DNA from: Oscillospiraceae bacterium
GTDB lineage: Bacteria > Bacillota > Clostridia > Clostridiales > Clostridiaceae
Direction of reading: 5' to 3'
Assembly: GCA_009785875.1 (NCBI GenBank)
Contig: WQUF01000163.1
Span: 1 to 5,732 of the forward strand
DNA length: 5,732 nucleotides
Part shown: in pieces, positions 1 through 5,338 of the stretch
Numbering within the stretch: the stretch's first letter is position 1
Layout: every line of letters starts with the position of its first letter
Notes under the pieces: model-generated
Told to the model about the DNA's origin: nothing
The model's database searches: none
The model's input: only the letters and a program-made list of their open reading frames with translations
Translations under genes and position numbers: made by a program

Positions 1-2
1 AT

Positions 3-143
3 CTACAAATGCTCGAAGATGCTGGTTTTAAAATATTATTTACATTAAATGAAAAGGAACAGGATTTTGGAGAACCATTCGTATGGGTTTTATGCCAAAA
101 GTGTCAACGATGTATTGCCACTTCAAAAGGAAATTATAATTAG
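3..143 (+). CDS. 3' end of a gene, possibly a SAM-dependent methyltransferase (partial)
   Basis: The reading frame is open from the window edge and ends at TAG 141-143, giving the last 46 residues of a protein that starts outside the window. The visible part contains MLEDAGFK followed about 15 residues later by GEPFVWVL. An AGF helix-strand junction followed by a GEPF-type strand is the usual look of the C-terminal strands of class I methyltransferases. The catalytic part is missing, so this is a guess from pattern. The last residues (from CQKCQRC on) are unlike the usual short basic end of such enzymes, so the tail may be altered. It is on the same strand as the next gene, but 129 bases and a separate promoter lie between them, so it is not part of that operon. 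Confidence 0.4.
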   Translation, partial: LQMLEDAGFKILFTLNEKEQDFGEPFVWVLCQKCQRCIATSKGNYN

Positions 144-221
144 ATGGCTAAACGATACTTCTCCTACATATGGATATGGCTTTGATCACAGCTATGCTTT
201 GATATTTCAAAATAGATCTTC

Positions 222-250
222 TTGAGATTATAACGTATATCCGTTATAAT
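222..250 (+). promoter_or_regulatory. Promoter of the Xre/nucleotidyltransferase operon
   Basis: A -35 box TTGAGA (222-227) and a perfect -10 box TATAAT (245-250) are separated by exactly 17 bases, so this is a strong housekeeping-sigma promoter by eye. Transcription would start near 257, only about 16 bases before the ATG at 273, leaving a very short leader that holds the ribosome site AGGAGG (260-265). Confidence 0.8.
227..250. promoter_or_regulatory. Inverted-repeat operator over the operon promoter
   Basis: ATTATAACG (227-235) and CGTTATAAT (242-250) are perfect reverse complements separated by six bases. The repeat runs from the last base of the -35 box through the spacer to the end of the -10 box, so a dimeric protein bound here would block RNA polymerase. 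The obvious candidate is the Xre regulator encoded directly downstream, giving negative autoregulation as in many toxin-antitoxin operons. The symmetry is seen directly; the binding partner is inferred. Confidence 0.65.
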
Positions 251-272
251 AATTATACGAGGAGGATTAAAA

Positions 273-842
273 ATGAATGTAAAAAATCGCTTAGAGCAAA
301 TGAATATGACGAAATATAAACTTTCAAAAATTAGCGGAGTGTCTTTTACCACAATCAGTGAAATTACAACAGGTAAATCAAAAATCAAAAATTGTACTGG
401 TGACACATTGTATAGACTTTCAAAGGCAATGGGCGTGACTATAGAGGATTTGCTTACAGAAGAAATGGAGTATAGGCAGAGTTTTGAAGCATATAAAAGT
501 AATATTTGCCACATGGTAAAAGATATGGGTGATATTGATTTTATAATTAGTACTTTAGAATCAAATAAAATAAGAGAGCTATATGAAAAACAGTGGTATC
601 CTGAAAGCTTGTATCTTCTGGCCATGGTGGATTATTTAAGTCATGAAAATGATTTACCAATATGCATCGATTATAATGATATTCGCACCAAAAAACTCAA
701 GGAACCCATTTATCCATCGAGCATCTTGACCATGTGTGCTGTTATTAAGAGTGATGCACCGAAAATAGAAAGTCAAAACGAGGCGATACCTGAATTTATG
801 CAGTTCAACATCGTAGAGAGCGAGGTTCGTAATGTCTTTTGA
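273..842 (+). CDS. Xre-family HTH regulator, likely antitoxin of a nucleotidyltransferase pair
   Basis: This 189-residue protein starts with a Cro/C1-type helix-turn-helix (about residues 5-61). YKLSKISGVSFTTISEI forms the two DNA-contact helices, and LYRLSKAMGVTIEDLL closes the domain. The remaining 125 residues form a second domain with segments such as MGDIDFIISTLES and WYPESLYLLAMVDYLS; I recall this domain in Firmicutes proteins encoded beside AbiEii-like nucleotidyltransferases, but it has no function I can name. The start is fixed by AGGAGG (260-265), seven bases before the ATG. The gene overlaps the nucleotidyltransferase gene by 11 bases, so the two are probably translationally coupled. 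The perfect palindrome over the promoter suggests that it represses its own operon. The role as antitoxin is inferred from gene order and from the AbiEi/AbiEii model; AbiEi itself has a different winged-helix fold. There is no signal peptide or membrane segment, so it is cytoplasmic. Confidence 0.85.
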   Translation: MNVKNRLEQMNMTKYKLSKISGVSFTTISEITTGKSKIKNCTGDTLYRLSKAMGVTIEDLLTEEMEYRQSFEAYKSNICHMVKDMGDIDFIISTLESNKIRELYEKQWYPESLYLLAMVDYLSHENDLPICIDYNDIRTKKLKEPIYPSSILTMCAVIKSDAPKIESQNEAIPEFMQFNIVESEVRNVF

Positions 843-1572
843 TATACAATTCACCAAAGAAAATCTCAATACCTATTTGAAAGAATTAGGTAAAGAATTT
901 AGAAAATTGAATGGAACAAAGATGCCCGCCGAGATAATCTTAATTGGCGGTGCGGCTATTCTTGCGAACTACAGTTTTCGTGAAATGACTTATGATATTG
1001 ATGCAATAATATTAGCGTCATCTGCGATGAAAGAAGCAATCAACCATGTAGGCGACAAGTTGAATTTACCTACAGGTTGGTTAAATGAAGATTTTAAAAA
1101 CACAAAATCGTATTCCAATAAACTTCTTGAGGTATCTATCTATTATAAAACTTTTTCAAATATACTCACTATCCGGACAGTTTCTGCTGAATATCTTGTT
1201 GCTATGAAATTGATGTCCGGAAGGAGATATAAAAACGATTTATCTGATATAGCTGGTATATTGCGAGAACATCAAAGAAATGGAACACCAATCACACAAG
1301 AAGCAGTCAGTAGGGCAGTAACTATTTTATATGGCAGTTGGACTGATATACCTGTAAATTCAAAAAAGTTCATAGAAGCAGCTTTTAAAAGCGGTGACTA
1401 TGAAACTATGTATCTACAGAATGTTGATAGTGAAAATCAATCGAAAGATATCTTAATTGATTTTGATAAATCCAATCCAGGAAAACTTAGAAAGCTTGAT
1501 GGAGAAGATATCAGCACAATCTTGGAACAAGCAAGGCGAAAGCGACAAAATAAAAAGATCAATCGCAATTAA
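832..1572 (+). CDS. AbiEii-like nucleotidyltransferase (DUF6036-type), putative toxin
   Basis: This 246-residue protein has the core of the DNA polymerase beta-like nucleotidyltransferase fold. A strand ends in IGG (residues 38-40), followed by TYDID with the two metal-binding acids D55 and D57. Further on, YLVAMKLMSGRRYKNDLSDI (121-140) matches the AbiEii-type signature of a KL helix followed by R, KD and DI. AbiEii/MenT-type toxins transfer nucleotides to RNA targets such as tRNA and stop growth; whether this protein does so is inferred. A ribosome site (GCGAGG, 820-825) lies inside the end of the upstream gene, six bases before the ATG. The C-terminus is Lys/Arg-rich (ARRKRQNKK) and looks shorter than homologues I recall, which carry a longer charged tail. 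All key acids are present, so it should be active. Alternatively, it could be a nucleotidyltransferase of a housekeeping resistance type, but the Xre partner argues for a toxin-antitoxin or abortive-infection role. Confidence 0.8.
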   Translation: MSFDIQFTKENLNTYLKELGKEFRKLNGTKMPAEIILIGGAAILANYSFREMTYDIDAIILASSAMKEAINHVGDKLNLPTGWLNEDFKNTKSYSNKLLEVSIYYKTFSNILTIRTVSAEYLVAMKLMSGRRYKNDLSDIAGILREHQRNGTPITQEAVSRAVTILYGSWTDIPVNSKKFIEAAFKSGDYETMYLQNVDSENQSKDILIDFDKSNPGKLRKLDGEDISTILEQARRKRQNKKINRN

Positions 1573-1609
1573 TGAGGAGCACTTTTTTCTTATAGAGAGG
1601 GGATTATTC

Positions 1610-1863
1610 ATGAAAGCAAGAGAGCTTTATGACCAAGCTAAAAAGTGATTTTATAAAAGAAGGTATAAAAGATGTGGATTGGGCAAAAAGAATGTCAAAT
1701 CTAGACAAGTATTTATTTTCAGAGTTTAAAGAAAACGGTGGTATGGGGTTAATGTGCGATTTTACTGGGGCGATTGAAAAGGTATATACAACTGTTTTTC
1801 TCTCTGAAAAGGTATTATCTAGGGTATTTTATTGATGATGAACCTGACTTATACGATTTGTAG
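1610..1863 (+). pseudogene. Frameshifted remnant of a small (83-residue) protein gene
   Basis: No single frame covers this region, but three successive pieces join into one protein. ATG 1610 gives MKARELYDQAK before a TGA at 1646. The next frame reads from about 1640 to 1810 (KSDFIKEGIKDVDWAKRM and onward to VYTTVFLSE). The third frame gives RYYLGYFIDDEPDLYDL and ends at TAG 1861-1863. Removing one A from the five-A run 1640-1644 and one A from the four-A run 1807-1810 restores exactly 83 codons plus stop. A purine-rich stretch (AGAGAGGGG, 1594-1602) is a plausible ribosome site. The restored protein is acidic at its C-terminus, has no membrane segment and belongs to no family I recognise. 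It starts 37 bases after the nucleotidyltransferase gene, so it could have been a third cistron. Two single-base insertions may be real decay or sequencing indels in homopolymers. Confidence 0.6.
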
Positions 1864-1880
1864 GGGAAACGAGATCTTTC

Positions 1881-1923
1881 ATGAATATATATTCAGGACA
1901 CCGTGTCTCGAATGTATATTCGT
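1881..1923. repeat. Long near-perfect inverted repeat (hairpin) upstream of the acetyltransferase gene
   Basis: GAATATATATTC (1883-1894, itself a perfect palindrome) pairs with GAATGTATATTC (1910-1921) with one G-T wobble. The inner arms GACAC (1897-1901) and GTGTC (1903-1907) flank a single C. One A-C mismatch and a G-T pair join the two stems, and two more pairs extend the base. A one-base loop cannot form, so the top would open slightly in RNA. No T-run follows directly (ATTTTT comes about 10 bases later), so it is not a standard terminator. It could be an operator, an RNA structure, or a mobile-element end. Confidence 0.5.
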
Positions 1924-1981
1924 TAATATATTTTTACCTATATTTAAGAGAAAGCAAATTTTTAAGGCGGGTGGATGAGAA

Positions 1982-2548
1982 ATGATACGACTTGAAACAG
2001 AACGGCTTATTATTCGTGACCCGGAATGGTCAGATTTTCCAAGCTGGCACAAGCTCTTGTCTGATGCGAAAACAATGTATTTTTTGGATGATTTACGTAC
2101 ATATTCCGAAGAAGATAGTCGTCAAAATTTATCGATTGCCATATCCGAAATATTTAAATCTAATAGGAAAAAATATTTCTTTGCCATAGAAAAGCGAGAT
2201 AGCGGTGAATTCATAGGCTCTATAGGTTATACTGTTTTAGACGACACGCCATTAGGCGAAATTGTAGGAGCTGGATATTTTATTTTGCCCGAATATCACG
2301 GTAATGGATATACACCAGAAGCGTTACGTGAGCTTTTGCGCTTTGCCTTTGAAGAAAATGGTGTCTATCGCTTGGAAACCGGATGCTTTGTCGAGAATCA
2401 CCCCTCAGAAAGGGTAATGCAAAAGAGTGGGTTAATCCGTGAAGGTTACTTGAAAGAATGCGCATGGCACGACGGAAGGTTAAAAGACCGGGTTTCTTAT
2501 AGATTGCTAAAGCCTGAATGGATGGCTGGGAAAGTACACGCTGTATAA
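1982..2548 (+). CDS. GNAT-family N-acetyltransferase (RimJ/RimL type)
   Basis: This 188-residue cytoplasmic protein has the whole GNAT fold of the RimJ/RimL (Acetyltransf_3) group, which transfers acetyl from acetyl-CoA to an amine on a protein N-terminus, antibiotic or metabolite. The opening LETERLIIRDPEWSDF (4-19) is the usual first strand and helix. FFAIEKRDSGEFIGSIGY (66-83) is the central hairpin. YHGNGYTPEAL (105-115) is the acetyl-CoA pyrophosphate loop of the QxxGxG/A type. ENHPSERVMQKSGLIREGYL (138-157) is the typical motif with Asn, Ser and the K-x-G turn before the last strands. The ATG is preceded by a GGCGGGTGG stretch (1966-1974). Base composition is somewhat richer in GC than in its neighbours, which may mean separate acquisition. 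It has its own intergenic region on both sides, so it is probably a single-gene transcript. Substrate cannot be told from sequence. Confidence 0.9.
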   Translation: MIRLETERLIIRDPEWSDFPSWHKLLSDAKTMYFLDDLRTYSEEDSRQNLSIAISEIFKSNRKKYFFAIEKRDSGEFIGSIGYTVLDDTPLGEIVGAGYFILPEYHGNGYTPEALRELLRFAFEENGVYRLETGCFVENHPSERVMQKSGLIREGYLKECAWHDGRLKDRVSYRLLKPEWMAGKVHAV

Positions 2549-2692
2549 TTCGAAGGGCATTCAAATGAAAAAATATACACGCTTAAGTAATTATTTTTTT
2601 AATAATTTAGTATTTTTTACCATATAAATTAATATGATGTAGTAAATATTTATTATTAAAATATATTTTTCCTTAAGTTAGGATGTGCGTAT
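2549..2692. other. AT-rich intergenic spacer
   Basis: This spacer is strongly AT-rich and separates the acetyltransferase gene from the Cys-module/AP2 gene. It holds a weak hairpin, AATTATT (2589-2595) with AATAATT (2601-2607) around five T residues, which has no GC pairs and is therefore a poor terminator. TATGAT (2633-2638) could be a -10 box for the downstream gene, but no good -35 box lies 17 bases upstream. CTTAAG occurs twice (2582-2587 and 2672-2677). Nothing else can be supported. Confidence 0.4.
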
Positions 2693-3616
2693 ATGCCAAA
2701 TTTTATAGATATAACAGGTCAGAGATTTGGAAGATTAGTAGCTATTCGTCCAACGGATCAGCGTAAAGGAGGACAAGTATTATGGGAATGCAAATGCGAT
2801 TGTGGAAATATAGTTAAAACTGTACAGACAAGCCTGAAAGCCGGAACCACAAAATCATGTGGATGCTTACAAAGAGATGTCACTGCGCAAATGGGAAGAA
2901 ATAGAGCTAAAGATTTAACGGGTCTAAGGTTTGGAAGATTAGTAGTCACTCGTTTAACAGACAAGCGCAAAGGAGGACGATTTGTATGGGAATGTAAATG
3001 CGATTGCGGAAATGTGATTGAAGCTCATTCTCCTAGCCTTCTAAGTGGAGATAGAAAATCATGTGGATGTTTGGCAAAGGAAGCATGTTTACGATTAGAA
3101 AAAAATAATACTATAGATATAACAGGACAAAGATTTGGAATGTTAGTAGCTATTCGTCCAACAGGCAAGAAGAAGAAAGGTTCCACTTCTAGTCCTGCAA
3201 TATGGGAATGCAGATGTGATTGTGGAAATATAATTGAAGTTCAAAAGAAGAATCTTCTAAGAGGAAGTAAAAAATCGTGTGGATGTTTGTTCCATGAGAT
3301 GATGGTTGAGCATGGAAAGAGCATAGATGTACATAAGGTATTTGGTCTCGTAGAAAATACTTCACTTAGCATGTTAAAAGACAAAAAGCCTCGGAAAGAC
3401 TCAAAAACAGGATATAGAGGTGTGTATTTCAGCAATAGAGATCAAAAATATATTGCATCTATAGGGTTTAAAAAGAAAGACAAAAAATTAGGTAGTTTTG
3501 ATACATTGGAGGAGGCAGTAAAAGCTCGTGCCAAAGCGGAAAAGGAGATATATGAACCATTTTTGAAAAAGTATGAAGAAAATTACTTAGAGGATGAAAA
3601 GGATAAAAATAAGTAA
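2693..3616 (+). CDS. Triplicated Cys-rich (zinc-ribbon-like) modules with C-terminal AP2 domain
   Basis: This 307-residue protein is modular. Three copies of a 55-60 residue module lie at about residues 5-60, 73-128 and 141-200. Each reads D(I/L)TG-x-RFG-x-LV-x(n)-WEC-x-CDCGN-x(n)-SCGCL, and each holds five cysteines (C33/35/37/56/58; C101/103/105/124/126; C173/175/177/196/198), which strongly suggests metal binding. The third copy has a four-residue insertion before its WEC. A charged linker leads to an AP2 domain (about 238-287): TGYRGVYFSNRDQKYIASI, then LGSFDTLEEAVKARAKAE. AP2 domains bind DNA, and in bacteria and phages they usually accompany HNH homing endonucleases. No HNH motif is visible here, so this is probably a DNA-binding protein of phage or mobile-element origin without nuclease activity of its own. 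The start has a modest ribosome site (AGGA, 2680-2683). It stands alone, with a terminator right after it. The domain reading is firm; the role is unknown. Confidence 0.85.
   Translation: MPNFIDITGQRFGRLVAIRPTDQRKGGQVLWECKCDCGNIVKTVQTSLKAGTTKSCGCLQRDVTAQMGRNRAKDLTGLRFGRLVVTRLTDKRKGGRFVWECKCDCGNVIEAHSPSLLSGDRKSCGCLAKEACLRLEKNNTIDITGQRFGMLVAIRPTGKKKKGSTSSPAIWECRCDCGNIIEVQKKNLLRGSKKSCGCLFHEMMVEHGKSIDVHKVFGLVENTSLSMLKDKKPRKDSKTGYRGVYFSNRDQKYIASIGFKKKDKKLGSFDTLEEAVKARAKAEKEIYEPFLKKYEENYLEDEKDKNK
2705..3292 (+). repeat. Three in-frame tandem coding repeats, 204-base period
   Basis: The repeats cover about 2705-2872, 2909-3076 and 3113-3292. The DITG/DLTG anchors sit at residues 6, 74 and 142, exactly 68 residues (204 bases) apart. 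Copies 1 and 3 share long identical stretches of DNA, for example TTAGTAGCTATTCGTCCAAC at 2735-2754 and 3143-3162, exactly 408 bases apart, while copy 2 is more diverged there. This points to duplication at the DNA level rather than chance similarity. Confidence 0.85.
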
Positions 3617-3623
3617 ATTTTTT

Positions 3624-3663
3624 AATGAATTTGTGCCACCATTGGTGACACAAATTTATTTTT
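3624..3663 (+). terminator. Rho-independent terminator after the AP2 gene
   Basis: The arms are AATGAATTTGTG (3624-3635) and CACAAATTTATT (3649-3660). An inner CACC (3637-3640) pairs with GGTG (3644-3647) around ATT. There is one C-A mismatch in the stem and one G-T wobble. The right arm runs into a T-rich tail (TTATTTTT, 3656-3663), and the hairpin starts 7 bases after the stop codon. On the minus strand no equally good T-run follows, so it serves mainly the plus-strand gene, although the converging minus-strand operon also ends nearby. Confidence 0.8.
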
Positions 3664-3674
3664 GAAATTCATTT

Positions 3675-3734
3675 CTATATAATCGCTAAATTCTCTATGA
3701 CCCATTTGGTTGAAAACTCATCGGCTTCTTTTGG
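3675..3734 (-). pseudogene. Untranslated former C-terminus of the ANT(6)-like gene
   Basis: Directly after the TAA at 3737-3735, the same minus-strand frame stays open for 19 codons, PKEADEFSTKWVIENLAII, up to a TAG at 3677-3675. If the TAA were a tyrosine codon (TAT or TAC), the join would read LNFKYPKEAD, which resembles the tyrosine-proline and acidic stretch seen near the end of AadK/AadE-type enzymes. The restored protein would have 282 residues, close to the 284 I recall for Bacillus subtilis AadK. The stop therefore looks like a late nonsense mutation. Confidence 0.55.
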
Positions 3735-4523
3735 TTATTTAAAGTTGAGCTTTTCTGCAGCTTCCATGGCAACAAAGCGAAACAAGTCCATGTTGGCTAA
3801 GAGAGAGACCTTTGTATCTTCTCTATCATAATGGGAAAAACACTTAGATAGCTTTTCAATAATCCAAGGTTCTGCCCATTCTTCCATAAATCGTCCACTA
3901 TGCCAAGTATCGTAGTCTATACCATGTATTGCATGTGCATAGCATTCTATGATGGATAAAAGCTTCCACTTCATATAAGAATCCACGCAAAGTTTTGCTG
4001 TCCAAAGTTCTCCTCGTTTTAATTTTTTAGCTGTCCAAACCGAATGATACCAAAAGTCGCTTACGATATTTTTAAAATCCCCCTCTAAAGGAAATGCATA
4101 AGATTGTTTAGCTATATTGATTTGAGAAATGAAGCTTTTAAGTCCAATTTTATCTATTATAATATCATATCCTCGTTCTAAAATTGAGGATGCTTCACCA
4201 GAAATAGCATACATTGCATCTTTCGAAAGTATGACAAAATCAACATCTAAAGCACCATCGAAGAGCACTCGTCTTTCTTTTCCTCCGGCAATTGTATTTT
4301 CAATAAATGATATATGAAACTTCTCGATTTTGCTCAGCCACTCATCAGTTGATAAATAATAATCAGGATTGTCCACTATCATGATCATATCCAGATCAGA
4401 ATACTCGTCTGCCTCGTGATCTTCTCTAGACTGGGAACCAACTATTAAGGCTGCATATAGCTTATCCGAAGATTTCCCCCAATCGATAAATTTATCCACA
4501 ATAGTTTTATACTTGTTCGTCAC
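3735..4523 (-). CDS. ANT(6)/AadK-like aminoglycoside 6-adenylyltransferase family protein, C-terminally shortened
   Basis: The product is 262 residues from a GTG start at 4523. An ATG at 4541 in the same frame would add six residues, but it overlaps the upstream stop codon and has no ribosome site, whereas GTG follows AGGCGGTG at a good distance. The nucleotidyltransferase signature is present: GSQSRE (G29, S30), then SDLDM with acids D43 and D45, and LDVDFVIL with the third acid at D93 or D95. FWYHSVWTAKKLKRGELW and the following helical region resemble the C-terminal domain of ANT(6) enzymes, which adenylate streptomycin with ATP. Similarity to true AadK/AadE is distant, so resistance cannot be assumed. 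The enzyme ends early: an in-frame stop removes about 20 C-terminal residues, which lie beyond the catalytic acids. It is the second gene of an operon with the HAD nucleotidase, 11 bases after its stop. Confidence 0.8.
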   Translation of the reverse strand: MTNKYKTIVDKFIDWGKSSDKLYAALIVGSQSREDHEADEYSDLDMIMIVDNPDYYLSTDEWLSKIEKFHISFIENTIAGGKERRVLFDGALDVDFVILSKDAMYAISGEASSILERGYDIIIDKIGLKSFISQINIAKQSYAFPLEGDFKNIVSDFWYHSVWTAKKLKRGELWTAKLCVDSYMKWKLLSIIECYAHAIHGIDYDTWHSGRFMEEWAEPWIIEKLSKCFSHYDREDTKVSLLANMDLFRFVAMEAAEKLNFK

Positions 4524-4534
4524 ATTTTCACCGC

Positions 4535-5218
4535 CTAACATAGATTATAAATTTCAGATAATTCAGCTATTTCATATGTAGGAATTATACCAATGGAATT
4601 CTCCTTTTTATTTGGATTGAACCAGCATGTATCGATACCGGCATTGATTCCTCCTTGAATATCTGAAGTCAAAGAATCTCCTATGATCAGTATTTTTCTC
4701 TTATCAATTTCTCCAATATGAGAAAAGACATGATCAAAGAATTCTTTTCTAGGCTTTTGGAATCCAATATCTTCAGATACAAATACACCTGATATGAATT
4801 GCTTTATGCTCGAACTCTCCATCCTTATCTTTTGTATTGACGATACTCCATTTGTCACAACATACAATTCTTTACCTTTATTGTGCAAGCTCTTACAAAT
4901 ATCATATGCACCATCCATCAATTGAGATCCTCTTCCTAATTCTATGATATAATTTTCATTAAAGGATTCTATATCGCAGTTTACTCCAATTTCTTGAAAT
5001 AATATCGAAAACCTTTGAGTTTGCAATACACTTTTATCTATTTCTTGTTTTTCAAATAGCTCCCATAATTCAATGTTGATGCATTTATACCTGATCCTGA
5101 TTTGCTCAGAATAGTTTAACTTATATTGCTTAAAAGTTTCAATCAATGCGCTCTCTTCAGCTTTACCGAAATCAAATAGCGTATCATCTGCATCAAACAA
5201 GTATATATCATAATTCAA
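4535..5218 (-). CDS. yjjG: YjjG/YfnB-family HAD hydrolase (pyrimidine 5'-nucleotidase type)
   Basis: The enzyme has 227 residues from a TTG start at 5218. The frame is open further upstream to an ATG at 5278, but TTG is preceded by GAGGTG (5230-5225) at six bases and makes the protein start as NYDIYLFDADDTLFDF, just like YfnB and YjjG; the longer version would also start upstream of the promoter. All four HAD motifs are visible: DADDT (nucleophile D9, acid D11), VVTNGVSS (T122), the lysine in FQKP (K155), and GDSLTSD (D181, D186). The late segments DTCWFNP and PTYEIAELSEIY match the TIGR02254 (YjjG/YfnB) group. Characterised members remove phosphate from pyrimidine nucleotides, including non-canonical ones, so a cytoplasmic nucleotide-cleaning role is likely. 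It is the first gene of a minus-strand operon with the ANT-like gene, whose start lies 11 bases beyond its TAG. Confidence 0.88.
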   Translation of the reverse strand: MNYDIYLFDADDTLFDFGKAEESALIETFKQYKLNYSEQIRIRYKCINIELWELFEKQEIDKSVLQTQRFSILFQEIGVNCDIESFNENYIIELGRGSQLMDGAYDICKSLHNKGKELYVVTNGVSSIQKIRMESSSIKQFISGVFVSEDIGFQKPRKEFFDHVFSHIGEIDKRKILIIGDSLTSDIQGGINAGIDTCWFNPNKKENSIGIIPTYEIAELSEIYNLC

Positions 5219-5240
5219 AACTATCACCTCTATACTTATA

Positions 5241-5269
5241 ATTTTACTCCATGTTATAGTACATGTGAA
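5241..5269 (-). promoter_or_regulatory. Promoter of the yjjG-ANT operon
   Basis: Read on the minus strand, TTCACA (5269-5264) and TAAAAT (5246-5241) are 17 bases apart, both close to the housekeeping consensus. Transcription would begin near 5234, just before the ribosome site GAGGTG (5230-5225), which supports the TTG start at 5218. A small inverted repeat, ATGT (5251-5254) with ACAT (5261-5264), lies in the spacer. Confidence 0.6.
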
Positions 5270-5280
5270 GCTTTCCAATA

Positions 5281-5309
5281 TTGCTTGTATAAAGCCAATA
5301 TGATATACT
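5281..5309 (+). promoter_or_regulatory. Promoter of mscL
   Basis: TTGCTT (5281-5286) and TATACT (5304-5309) are separated by exactly 17 bases. The predicted start of transcription is near 5316, about 23 bases before the ATG, with AAGGA (5327-5331) as the ribosome site. It lies back to back with the minus-strand promoter, with 11 bases between the two -35 boxes. Confidence 0.7.
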
Positions 5310-5338
5310 AGTACAAATTAATTTTGAAGGATGGTAGT

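Noticed and set aside
144..182. Short open frame (12 codons) right after the first partial gene
   Set aside because: It has no ribosome site, the composition is hydrophobic and random-looking, and it is too short to support.
164..625. Long minus-strand open frame (153 codons) opposite the Xre gene
   Set aside because: It lies antisense to a well-supported gene with a strong promoter and ribosome site, shows no family pattern, and is expected by chance in AT-rich coding DNA.
1457..1648. Plus-strand open frame of 63 codons overlapping the end of the nucleotidyltransferase gene
   Set aside because: Its first 51 codons are an out-of-frame shadow or intergenic; only the last 12 codons (from ATG 1610) belong to something real, the start of the frameshifted small gene.
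1610..1863. Programmed frameshifting in the small gene
   Set aside because: Two independent shifts in the same direction would be needed within 83 codons, and neither site resembles a known programmed signal. Decay or sequencing indels are simpler.
2280..2564. Minus-strand open frame opposite the acetyltransferase gene
   Set aside because: It is a shadow of the GNAT gene with no family features.
2589..2607. Hairpin after the acetyltransferase gene as a terminator
   Set aside because: The stem has only A-T pairs and would not be stable enough; no T-run follows the right arm.
5219..5278. Upstream ATG start (5278) for the HAD nucleotidase
   Set aside because: The added 20 residues would span the likely promoter and match nothing in the family, and the TTG at 5218 has a well-placed ribosome site.
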